A DNA stretch of 17,631 nt from JALORV01 sp963766365 (GCA_963766365.1 CAVXZK010000017.1:1-17631), one strand, 5' to 3'; positions 1-8,679 are shown, counted from the stretch's first letter. Translations and numbers: made by a program. The notes: generated by a model not told the origin, from the sequence alone.

Positions 1-280
1 GCGCCACCCATCCGGAGGAGCGGCGATTTTAGGTGCGCTGCAACAATAGGTGCGGGGCGCCTTGTGTCGGGTATTGGCGACAATCGGGCCGCATCGTTCG
101 GTGCTGCACCACCATGGCGCATTTGTTCCCAGAATCATGACCTTGCATGCGCTGAAGGGTCCGGGCAGGAGCTGCACTGGGGGGAAGTCCCGGCTCGTTG
201 GGTAACAGCGCGATGCTCACGCCGGACGATGAGTGCAGATTGACGAAGGAAAGCGGTTACACCGCGGTTTTGCACTGCAG
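1..280. other. Left-edge stretch with no recognisable gene
   Basis: I see no supported gene here. On the + strand one frame is open from the left edge to a stop at 241-243, but its translation is rich in Cys, Trp and Arg and resembles no family I know. A 63-codon minus-strand frame at 29-220 is equally unconvincing. No tRNA, repeat or strong hairpin was noticed. The segment probably is the distal upstream region of the receptor promoter. Confidence 0.5.
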
Positions 281-282
281 GA

Positions 283-311
283 TTGACGCATTAATGCGAA
301 TTAGTTAGGTT
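283..311 (+). promoter_or_regulatory. Putative sigma70-type promoter of the TonB-dependent receptor
   Basis: TTGACG at 283-288 matches the -35 consensus at five of six positions. A weak -10 candidate, TAGGTT at 306-311, follows after a 17-base spacer. The surrounding DNA is AT-rich compared with the rest of the window. A perfect 12-base palindrome, CGCATTAATGCG (287-298), overlaps the end of the -35 box. The predicted transcription start would fall at the LacI-type operator at 315-330. The -10 call is the weak point. Confidence 0.45.
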
Positions 312-314
312 AAA

Positions 315-330
315 AAGAAAGCGCTTACAT
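315..330 (+). promoter_or_regulatory. LacI-family operator upstream of the receptor
   Basis: The 16-mer AAGAAAGCGCTTACAT has the central CG and A/T-rich half-sites typical of LacI/GalR-family operators, with six of eight base pairs symmetric. It matches the site at 8525-8540 (ATGAAAGCGCTTCCAT) at 14 of 16 positions. Both sites lie just after a promoter, and both are followed within a few bases by the same string TTGCAGTTT (336-344 and 8540-8548). The LacI-type protein at 10043-11047 is the obvious candidate ligand; that link is inferred. Confidence 0.65.
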
Positions 331-380
331 TTCATTTGCAGTTTCACTACCGAACGGCATTTTTCTAGGGGGGAAAGTAC

Positions 381-3369
381 GTGCAGCACCGAACCAACAG
401 GTACACGCCGATTGCGCGAGCCATCGCATTGGCGTTGGGAGCGTCCTCGATGGCGCCAATCATGGCGCACGCACAGGAAGCGACCGAGCTCGAGGAAATC
501 GTGGTCACGGGCATCCGTGCGAGTTTTTCGTCCGCGATGGACGTCAAGCGCCAGAGCTTCGGTGTGGTTGACGGCATTGTCGCCGAGGACATCGGCAAGT
601 TCCCGGACACGAACCTGGCCGAGTCGCTGCAGCGCATCAGCGGCGTGTCGATCGACCGCTCGCTCGGCGAAGGCTCGAAGATCACGGTTCGCGGCGTCGG
701 CCCCGACTTCAACCTGGTGCTGCTGAACGGCCGGCAGATGCCGGCGTCAAGCATCGCCGACACCATGCCTCCGGTTCGCGCGCGTTCGACTTCGCCAACC
801 TGGCGTCCGAGTCGATCAGCGCGGTCGAGGTCTTCAAGACCAGTCGCGCCAGCCTGCCCACGGGCGGTATTGGCGCCACCGTCAACATCAAGACGGCGCG
901 TCCGCTCGACGGCCCGGGTGAAATGATCGCCAACATCGGCGTCAAGGGCGTTTACGACACCTCGGTCGACAACCTGCCGAGGGCGATCGAAGGCTCGGCG
1001 GTCACCCCCGAGATTTCCGGCATCTTCAGCAACACGTTCGCCGACGGCAAGTTCGGTGTTGCGATCAGCGGCAGCTACCAGGAGCGCGACCTCGGCTACA
1101 ACCAGGCCGCCGTGTCGAACGGCTGGCGACCTTTCAAGGGCGATGAGAACAACTGGGGCACGATCCCGCTGCCTGGGGCGCCCGGTTCGGAAAACATCAC
1201 CAACCGCCCGGGTCCGGACGACATCTACTCGGTGCCGCAGAATCTCATCTACAGCGTCAACGGCGTCCAGCGCAAGCGCACCAACGGCCAGCTGACGCTG
1301 CAGTTCCGCCCGGTTGAAGCGTCACGGCGACCCTCGACTACACCTATTCCGAGAACAAGATCGAGACGCAGCGCAACGAGCTGTCGGCGTGGTTCAACTT
1401 CGGACCATCGGTCAGCAGCTGGACCGACGGCCCCGTCGCTGCGCCGATCATCTACTCGGAAACCATCAACTGCCCGGGCGGCTGCGCCGACCTCGCCATG
1501 GGCGGCGCCAACTTCGCCACCAAGAACCAGAACGATTCGATCGGCTTCAACCTCAAGTGGGACGTCAACGACCAGCTCGGCCTCGCGATCGACGTGCACA
1601 GCTCCCAGGCGGAATCCGGCGCCGACAGCCCCTATGGTTCGAACGCGGTCCTCGGCACGGCCGGGTTCATCCGCGGCACGACCACGGCGGACTTCAGCAA
1701 GGATTTCCCGGTGCTGAGCGTTGTGTTGCCGCCCGGCCTGAACGGTGTCATCGACCCGTCGACGATGCTGGCGACCGGCTCGAGCTTCCGCAACAGCTAC
1801 ATGAAGTCGGAAGTCGACCAGGCCCAGTTCAGCGGCGACTTCAAGTTCGCCGACGAGTCCAGCCTCGATTTCGGCGTCAGCCTCACCAAGGTCAAGAACC
1901 GCTCGGCGTTCTCGAACGTGCAGCAGGACAGCTGGGGCGGCATCGGTTCGCCGGCGGACTACCCTGATGACGCGTTCCGCCCCGACAGCATCCGGCACTA
2001 CTTCAGCGACATCTCGGGCAGCAGCAACCCGGCGCTGTTCAACCAGTTCTTCGTCTGGGACTTCGAGACGGTCCGCGCCGCGGCGGCGGCGGCTTACGGT
2101 GATCCGACGAAGTTCCTGGCCTCGAAGGACTTCACGACGGACCGCCGGTCCGAAGAAGAGTCCACGAGCGTGTACGCGCAGTACAACCGGGACTTCGACA
2201 TCGGCCGTCCGGCGCACGTGGCCCTCGGCCTGCGTTACGAGCAGACTGACGTGACGTCGAAAGCGCTGGTGCCGATCGCCACCGGCATCTGGTGGGGCTC
2301 GCACAACGAGTTCTCGATCCAGTTCGGTGCCCCGGGATTCACGACGCTGAAGGGCAACTATGACTACCTGCTGCCGAGTCTCGACTTCAGCGTCGACGTC
2401 ACCGACGACATCAAGGTGCGCGCCAGCTACGGCGAGAGCATCGGTCGTCCGGGCTGGGACGAGATCCAGGGTGGGCAGACGCTCAACCAGCTGGCCCGTA
2501 TCGACGGCGGCACGGGCAACCAGGGCAACCCGGCGCTGAAGCCGCTCGAATCGCAGAACATCGACTTCTCGGTCGAGTGGTACTACGCACCCGGCAGCTA
2601 CGTGTCGGCGGGCTACTTCCGCAAGTACATCGACAATTACATCGGCATAACGACGATCAATGACACGCCGTTCGACTTGCCGAACCCGGGCGCGGGTCCG
2701 TGGGTGGCGGAAGCCGTCGCCAACGGCTGCGCCAGCGGCGACACGACCTGCATCCGCAATTACATCTTCACGACGTATGCGGGCGATCCGGCGGTCACCG
2801 TCGGTCCGGTCGACAGCAACGGCAACCTGACCGGCGTCATCCGTGGCCGCCCGGGGATCGACCCGGCGACCAACTTTGCGATCACCGTGCCGGGTAACCA
2901 GCGGTCCGCAACCATCGACGGCTGGGAACTGGCGTTGCAGCACATGTTCGGCGACAGCGGCTTCGGCGTCTCGACCAACCTCACCCTGGTCGACTCCGGG
3001 CTGCAGTACGACAACAGGAATCTCGGCCAGCAGTTCGCGCTGGAAGGCCTGAGCGATTCGGCCAACTTCGTCGGCTTCTACGAGAACGAGACGTGGCAGG
3101 TGCGCCTGGCCTACAACTGGCGTGACGAGTTCCTGACCTCGACGTTCGATGCGTCGGGCCTGCCGAACCCGACCTACACCGAAGCGTACGGCCAGTTCGA
3201 CGTGAACGTCAGCTACAACATCACCGACAACTTCACGGTCATGCTCGAGGCCATCAACCTCACGGACGAGATCCAGCGCTTGCACGGGCGCGACGAGAAC
3301 AACCTCAATTACGTGACCCAGACCGGCCCGCGTTACATGATCGGAGCCCGCTACAACTTCGGAAAGTAG
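381..3369 (+). CDS. TonB-dependent outer-membrane receptor (two frame interruptions)
   Basis: This is an outer-membrane active transporter that uses TonB energy, probably for a glycan given its neighbours. The GTG start at 381 follows a purine-rich site (AGGGGGGAAA). Residues 1-31 form a signal peptide ending AHA before QE. EEIVVTG at residues 38-44 is the usual mature N-terminus, followed by a plug domain with FPDTNLAESLQRISGVSIDR and a barrel ending YMIGARYNFGK. Two single bases appear to be missing. Near 764, restoring one base gives the conserved ASGSRAFDFANLASE run. Near 1320, restoring one base joins LQFRPVE to VTATLDYTYSENK. The frames used are 381-~764, ~765-1320 and 1321-3369. Repaired length is about 996 residues, normal for the large Proteobacterial TonB receptors. 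The substrate is not readable from sequence; a beta-glucan or oligosaccharide is inferred. Confidence 0.9.
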
Positions 3370-3390
3370 CGCATACGCTGGTCGAGAAGC

Positions 3391-3411
3391 CCCGCGGTGA
3401 GTGCCCGCGGG
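3391..3411 (+). terminator. Upstream GC hairpin of a tandem hairpin pair
   Basis: CCCGCGG (3391-3397) pairs perfectly with CCGCGGG (3405-3411) around a 7-base loop. It lies 21 bases after the receptor stop and just before the stronger terminator hairpin. It has no T-run of its own, so it more likely protects the 3' end or aids termination than terminates alone. Confidence 0.4.
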
Positions 3412-3415
3412 CAGG

Positions 3416-3443
3416 AAAAGCCGCTGATCCACAGCGGCTTTTT
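3416..3443 (+). terminator. Intrinsic terminator after the TonB-dependent receptor
   Basis: AAAAGCCGCTG (3416-3426) and CAGCGGCTTTT (3432-3442) form a perfect 11-base-pair stem with a 5-base loop, running into TTTTT at 3439-3443. This is a textbook rho-independent terminator. It should separate the receptor transcript from the halogenase cassette. The A-tract on the upstream arm could also make it work on the opposite strand. Confidence 0.88.
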
Positions 3444-3503
3444 CCTTCAAGGCGCCGCGCGGCGGTAAACTCGCCGATCAACAATGTCGGTGCCAGGAGC
3501 GAC

Positions 3504-5059
3504 GTGATCAAGCGAGTCGTCATCGTGGGCGGGGGATCCGCCGGCTGGTTGACGGCCGGCGTGATCGCGACCGAACACCGCTCGGCGGAGCCGGGCGGCC
3601 TGCAGGTCACGCTGCTCGAGTCGCCCGACGTCGCCTCGATCGGCGTCGGCGAGGGCACCTGGCCGACCATGCGCGACACGCTGCGGCGCATCGGCGTCTC
3701 GGAGACCGACTTCCTGCGTGACTGCGATGCCTCGTTCAAGCAGGGCTCGAAGTTCGTCGGCTGGGTGACGGGCGCGACGACGATCACTACTACCACCCGT
3801 TCATGCTGCCGCAGGGCTACACCGAGACCAACCTCGTTGCGCAGTGGCAGGCGCGGCATGCGGAGCGTGCGCTTTGCCGAGGTCGTCAGCCTCCAGCCGC
3901 ACCTGTGCGAGCAGCGACAAGGCGCCGAAGCAGATCGCCACGCCGGAGTTCGCCGCGGTCGCCAACTACGCCTACCACCTCGATGCCGGCAAGTTCGGCC
4001 GCTTCCTGCAGCAGCACTGCACCGAGCGTCTTGGCGTGCGCCACGTGCTGGATCACGTCACCGGCATCCACTCGAGTGACGATGGCGACATCGCTTCACT
4101 CGCCACCCGCGAACATGGCAACGTCGACGGGCGACCTGTTCATCGACTGCACGGGCTTGCCTGTCGCTGCTGCTCGGCAAGCACTACGGCGTCGCCTTTC
4201 GTCAGTCGCAAGGACGTGCTGTTCAACGACTCGGCCCTGGCGCTGCAGGTGCCCTACGCCGACGACAACAGTCCGATCGCGTCGCATACGATCTCGACGG
4301 CGCAGGCTGCAGGCTGGATCTGGGACATCGGCCTGCCCACCCGTCGCGGCGTCGGCTACGTGTACTCGAGCGCCCACACCACCGACGCGGCGGCCGAACC
4401 GCGCTACGGGCGTACGTCCTGCAGGGCGGCGGGTCCCGCCGCGGCGTTGGCGCTTGAACCGCGCAAGATCAGCTTCAAGCCCGGGCTATCGGGACAAGTT
4501 CTGGCATCGCAACTGCGTCGCCGTCGGCATGTCGGCCGGCTTCATCGAGCCGCTCGAGGCCTCGGCGCTGGCCCTGATCGAGCTGGCTGCGGCCATGATC
4601 AGCGACGAGATGCCGGCCACGCGCGCAGCCATGGACATCGTCGCCCGTCGCTTCAACGACAGCTTCGAGTATCGCTGGGACCGCGTCATCGAGTTCCTGA
4701 AGCTGCACTACGTGCTGAGCCAGCGCAGCGACGCGCTACTGGGTCGACATCCGGGAGCCTGACTACAGTGCCGCGAGCGCCTGCGCGAACTGCTTGCGCT
4801 GTGGCGGCACCAGCCGCCCTCGCGCCATGACTTTTACCGCGTCGAGGAAATGTTTCCCTCGGCGAGCTACCAGTACGTACTCTATGGCATGGGCTTCCAG
4901 CCGGAGCCCCGCGCGCACCCACGGCGCGTCGACGACGCAGCGCTGGCCGAGCGGTTCTTTGGCGAGAGCGCGGCACTGGCTGGCAAGCTGCTGGCCGGCC
5001 TGCCGAGCAACCGCGAACTGCTCCAGCAGATTGCGAAACATCGAATGCAGCGCATCTGA
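3504..5059 (+). CDS. Flavin-dependent 'tryptophan' halogenase 1 (frame-interrupted)
   Basis: This belongs to the PrnA/RebH-like FAD-dependent halogenase family, which uses FADH2, O2 and halide to make hypohalous acid. The GTG start has AGGAG at 3495-3499. The FAD loop VGGGSAGW is at residues 8-15. FK at residue 79 (codon 3738) coincides with catalytic Lys79 of PrnA. Unusual features are GEGTWP for the common GEATVP, WIWDIG (4315-4332) for the signature WxWxIP, and EPLEASA (4547-4567) for the EPLESTG loop that carries the active-site Glu and halide contacts. Other blocks include GDLFIDCTG and FWHRNCVAVGMSAGFIEPLE. About eleven frame changes occur between ~3775 and ~4774, near 3775, 3866, 3912, 4125, 4160, 4195, 4395, 4460, 4484, 4735 and 4770. 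Repaired length is about 518 residues. The true substrate is unknown; the family name does not prove tryptophan. Confidence 0.82.
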
Positions 5060-5103
5060 GCGGGATCGTCCCTGACCACTCGCGCCGCCGTCACGGAGCC
5101 GAC

Positions 5104-5837
5104 ATGGCCAAGCACGTCTTGTTGAACAATGTGGAACACAAGCGACCTCCGGGTCGTCACGACCCGGTCGGCTGACCTGGGTGACGACCGTGATGTACGC
5201 GATCACGTTCCCCTGGGAGTTTCGCAACCTGCAGGCTCACTATCCGATTCTTTTCCGCAAGCGGCCCGACACCGGCGAGTTTCAGCCGATCGCGCTGTTC
5301 GGTTTCGAGGAACGCGAGAACCTGTTCCTGACCGGCAGCGGCTGGGACGCCGCTTACGTGCCGCTGACGATCGAACGACAGCCTTTCCTGATCGGCATGC
5401 AGGCCGCGGGTGTCGACGCCGCCGACCGGGCCACAAGCGGTCATCCACGTGGACCTCGACAGCCCGCGCATCAGCCGGACGAGCGGGGAGGCGGTGTTTC
5501 TCGATCATGGCGGCGTCAGCGCCTACCTTGAGCGCATCACCTCGGTGCTGCACGACGATCCATCGCGGCCTGGAAGCAACGCCTGCGTTCATCGAGTCGC
5601 TGCTCGAATGCGATTTGCTCGAATCCTTCGTGCTCGACGTCGCAGCTGCAGGACGGCTCTGAACATCGGCTCGCCGGGTTCTACACGCTCAACGAGGAGC
5701 GGTTGCGCGCGCTGGACGGTGCGGCGCTCGGCAGGCTCAACAGCCGTGGCTACCTGCAGCCGATCTACATGGTGATCGCGTCGCTCTCGCATTTCCGCGA
5801 CCTGATCGACCGGCGCAACCGGCGGTTGGGCGGCTGA
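5104..5837 (+). CDS. SapC-family protein (frame-interrupted)
   Basis: This is a member of the SapC family (PF07277), named after a Campylobacter S-layer protein; its molecular role is not known to me. The ATG at 5104 has GGAG at 5095-5098, and the N-terminus MAKHVLLNNVEHK is typical. Further family-like blocks are DLRVVTTRSADLGDD, VMYAITFPWEFRNLQAHYP, FGFEERENLFL, VIHVDLDSPRIS and FYTLNEERLRALDG. The C-terminus is SHFRDLIDRRNRRLGG, with TGA at 5835-5837. Six frame changes are needed, near 5142, 5188, 5408, 5560 and 5642 plus small local uncertainty. Repaired length is about 244 residues, normal for the family. It sits 44 bases after halogenase 1 and 29 bases before the cupin gene, so co-transcription is likely. 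I see no signal peptide. Confidence 0.8.
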
Positions 5838-5866
5838 GTTTCGGCACCCAGGCCCATGACCAGGCA

Positions 5867-6885
5867 ATGCTGAACATCCAGCAGACTGTCGCGGAAGTGC
5901 ACGGCGTCGACGCCAGGGCACTCCCGCGCGAGATCCTGCACGGCGACGGAGCCCGTGGTGCTGCGGGGGCTCGTGGCCGACTGGCCGTTGGTGGTGGCGG
6001 GCGCCAGTCAGTCGCTGACGCTGCGATCCAGTACCTGCGCGGTCACTACCGCGATGCGACCGTTGGCGTGCTGCTCGGCAATCCGGAGATCGGGGCCGGT
6101 TCTTCTACAACGACGACATGACTGGCTTCAACTACCAGCGCGCGCATGATGAAGCTCGACGCCGTGCTGGAAGCGGTCGCCAAGTTGCAGGGCGTCGCAA
6201 GCCCGCCCGCGGTATACGTCGGATCGACCACGATCGATACCTGCCTGCCGGGATTTCGCGCGCACAACGATCTCGGCTTCGGCGAATTCGATCCACTCGC
6301 CAGCATCTGGCTCGGTAATCGGACACGCATCGCTGCCCACTACGACGTGCCGGATAACATCGCCTGCGTGGCCGTCGGGCACCGTCGGTTCACCTGTTTC
6401 CGCCCGCGGAACTGGCCAACCTCTACGTGGGTCCGCTGGACTTCAACGCCGGCGGGACAGGCGATCAGCCTGGTCGATTTCGCGCAGCCCGATTTCGAGC
6501 GGTTCCCGCGCTTCGCGGACGCGTTGCAGAATGCGCGGGTCGCGGAACTGAAGCCCGGCGACGCGATCTTCATCCCGAGCATGTGGTGGCACCACGTCGA
6601 AGCGCTGGACGATTTCAACGTGCTGGTCAATTACTGGTGGCGCACAGATCGCCCGATTACATGGGTGCTCCGGTCAATGCGCTGATGCACGCGCTGCTCA
6701 GCCTCAAGGACCTGCCGGTCGAACAGCGCGAGGCCTGGTACCGCCTGTTCCGGCACTACGTCTTCGAGCCAGACGCAGACAACGTCGCTCACATCCCGGA
6801 AAAGAGCCGGGGTGTGCTCGGGCCGATCGACGAAACCCGCGCGCGCGGGCTGCGCGCGCTGCTGCTCAATCGGCTCAATCGATGA
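5867..6885 (+). CDS. Cupin_8/JmjC-like Fe(II)/2-oxoglutarate oxygenase candidate (frame-interrupted)
   Basis: The protein looks like the cupin_8 (JmjC-like, factor-inhibiting-HIF-like) family, whose characterised members hydroxylate protein side chains or other targets using Fe(II), 2-oxoglutarate and O2. The N-terminus MLNIQQTVAEVHGVDA is followed by EPVVLRGLVADWPLV, the usual opening of this fold. The metal-site candidates are visible: HYD at 6338-6346, and the distal His in SMWWHHV (His codons 6590-6595). GDAIFIPSMWWHHVEALD and FNVLVNYWWR are hallmark C-terminal blocks. About seven frame changes are needed, near 5945, 6000, 6100, 6143, 6392, 6447 and 6645. Repaired length is about 340 residues. 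The ATG at 5867 has only a weak ribosome site. The target is unknown; its place between two halogenases suggests a shared substrate. Confidence 0.78.
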
Positions 6886-6960
6886 TGACCGTGCGAAGCT
6901 CATCGGCGAGGCCGGTCTCGAACCACAACAACGCGGAATCCGCGACGGCGAGGACACGGC

Positions 6961-8456
6961 GTGCATAGCAATACGATCCGGAAGGTGGTCATCGCGGGGG
7001 GCGGCACGGCGGGCTGGATGGCCGCGGCTGCGCTGTCCAAGATCCTCGGCAAGGTGCTGGACATCACGCTGATCGAGTCCGACGAGATCGGCACGGTCGG
7101 CGTCGGCGAGGCGACGATCCCGACGCTGGTTACGTTTCACCGCCTGCTCGAGATCAACGAGCAGAAGTTCATGGCGGCGGTGCAGGGCACGTTCAAGCTG
7201 GGCATCGGCTTCGAGAACTGGCGCGACCTGGGCGAGGACTACATCCACTCGTTCGGCGTCGACCGGCACGCGACCACTGGACTGCCGGTTTCCAGCATTT
7301 CTGGCTGAAGGGCCGCGAGCGCGGCCTGGCCGGGGACTTCGGTGACTACTGCCTCGAACTGCGGGCGGCGCTCGAGAGCAAGTTCGCGCACCTGCCCAGC
7401 GGCCAGATCAATTACGCGTTCCACATCGACGCGAGCCTGTACGCAAAGTTCCTCCGCAAGTTCAGCGAGCACGCTCGGCGTCAAGCGGATCGAGGGCAAG
7501 ATCGCGGAAGTGAAGACCGATCCGGCCTCGGGTTTCATCACGGCGCTCACGCTCGATTCCGGCGACGAGATGACGGCGACCTGTTCATCGACTGCACCGG
7601 TTTTCGCGGCCTGCTGATCGAACAGACGCTGCACGCCGGCTACGAGGACTGGTCGCACTGGCTGCCGTGCGACAGCGCGGTTGCGGTGCAGACCGAATCC
7701 GTCGGCGAAGCCGATTCCCTACACGCGCTCGATTGCCCGCGGCAGCGGCTGGCAGTGGCGCATTCCGCTGCAGCACCGCGTCGGCAACGGCATGGTCTAT
7801 TGCAGCCGTTACCTGAGCGACGAACGAGGCGAAGCAGGACACTGCTGGCCAATATCGAAGGCACAGCCGCTGACCGAACCGCGCGTGATCAAGTTCCGCC
7901 CCGGCCAGCGCCGCAGGCACTGGAACAAGAACTGCGTCGCCATGGGACTGTCGAGCGGCTTCATCGAACCACTGGAGTCGACCAGCATCCACCTGATCCA
8001 GCGCGCGATCATCCGCCTGCTGCAGATGTTCCCGCACGCGGGCATCAAGCAGCCGGACGTCGACGAGTTCAACCAGCAGACGGCGGACGAGACTGCGAGC
8101 ACATCCGCGACTTCATCGTCCTGCACTACCACGTGACCCGCCGACGCGATACGCCGTTCTGGCGGTACTGCGCGGGCATGGACATACCGGACTCGCTGGC
8201 GCATCGCATCGACCTGTTCCGCGAGACCGGTCGCGTGTTCCGTGCCCCCAACGAGCTGTTCGCCGAGAACTCCTGGATCCAGGTGATGCTGGGGCAAGGG
8301 ATCGTGCCCGAGCAGTACCACCCCGTCGTCAACGTCATGAGCGACGAGGAACTGGGGCGGTTCCTGCAGGGCATCAAGTCCAGCGTCGACCAAGCCGTCG
8401 CCCGGCTGCCCAGGCATCAGGTTTACGTCGAGCAATACTGCAAGGCCGCCCCGTAG
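6961..8456 (+). CDS. Flavin-dependent 'tryptophan' halogenase 2 (frame-interrupted)
   Basis: This second PrnA/RebH-like halogenase is closer to the canonical motif set than halogenase 1. The GTG start at 6961 has GAGGA at 6950-6954. The FAD loop AGGGTAGW is at residues 12-19, GEATIP follows, and FK again falls at residue 79 (codon 7195), matching the catalytic Lys of PrnA. The signature WQWRIP is intact at 7750-7767. The active-site loop reads EPLESTS (7966-7986), keeping Glu-Ser-Thr but with Ser instead of Gly. DLFIDCTGFRGLLIE and HWNKNCVAMGLSSGFIEPLE are conserved blocks. About seven frame changes occur, near 7265, 7478, 7580, 7710, 7835, 7860 and 8095; after 8100 the frame is clean to TAG at 8454-8456. 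Repaired length is about 499 residues. It may act alone or pair with halogenase 1. Confidence 0.85.
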
Positions 8457-8497
8457 CGTGTGCCGGTTGTAACTGCTTGGATCGGCAGCGTTTATTC

Positions 8498-8526
8498 TTG
8501 ACAGTGTGGGACCAAAACGGCACGAT
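8498..8526 (+). promoter_or_regulatory. Sigma70-type promoter of the GH1-led operon
   Basis: A perfect -35 box TTGACA (8498-8503) is followed after exactly 17 bases by CACGAT (8521-8526), a three-of-six match to the -10 box. The -10 overlaps the start of the LacI-type operator at 8525-8540, so repressor binding would block polymerase. The start codon of the first gene is about 150 bases downstream, giving a long leader. Confidence 0.6.
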
Positions 8527-8540
8527 GAAAGCGCTTCCAT
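8525..8540 (+). promoter_or_regulatory. LacI-family operator of the GH1-led operon
   Basis: ATGAAAGCGCTTCCAT is symmetric at seven of eight base pairs around a central CG, as expected for LacI/GalR-family regulators; the core TGAAAGCGCTT also resembles CcpA-type sites. It overlaps the -10 box. A near-copy lies before the receptor gene at 315-330. The regulator is probably the LacI-type protein encoded as the second gene of this operon. Confidence 0.72.
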
Positions 8541-8568
8541 TGCAGTTTGGGAGCGACTGTCAGACATT

Positions 8569-8622
8569 TGTTCGTGCGCGCCGGGGTGGCACCGCTGTGC
8601 CGGAAATGTTGCTGCACGAACA
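8569..8622 (+). promoter_or_regulatory. Nested hairpin in the long 5' leader of the GH1 mRNA
   Basis: TGTTCGTGC (8569-8577) and GCACGAACA (8614-8622) are perfect 9-base complements. Inside lies a second stem, GGCAC (8588-8592) with GTGCC (8597-8601), around a 4-base loop. There is no T-run, so it is not an ordinary terminator. It sits between the predicted transcription start and the GH1 start codon. It matches no riboswitch class I recognise; mRNA stabilisation or translational control is possible. Confidence 0.4.
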
Positions 8623-8679
8623 CGGTGCGCGAGGCCGCGCGTCGCGTGCTACGGGGATGCCGGCTCGGACAACAGAACA

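Noticed and set aside
1..243. Open + frame running in from the left edge
   Set aside because: About 80 codons without family resemblance and with an atypical Cys/Trp-rich composition; it could be chance in GC-rich DNA.
1249..3450. 733-codon open frame on the minus strand across the receptor
   Set aside because: It is an antisense shadow of GC-rich coding DNA, rich in Arg, Val, Asp and His with no domain resemblance; the + strand encodes a clear TonB receptor.
3775..8100. Programmed ribosomal frameshifting as the cause of the many frame changes
   Set aside because: About 31 changes in both directions at unrelated sequences cannot be programmed events; sequence error or decay is far more likely.
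3504..8456. The halogenases as part of a secondary-metabolite (pyrrolnitrin/rebeccamycin-like) cluster
   Set aside because: No other biosynthetic genes (PKS, NRPS, tryptophan-modifying enzymes) are present; the context is a glycan uptake locus.
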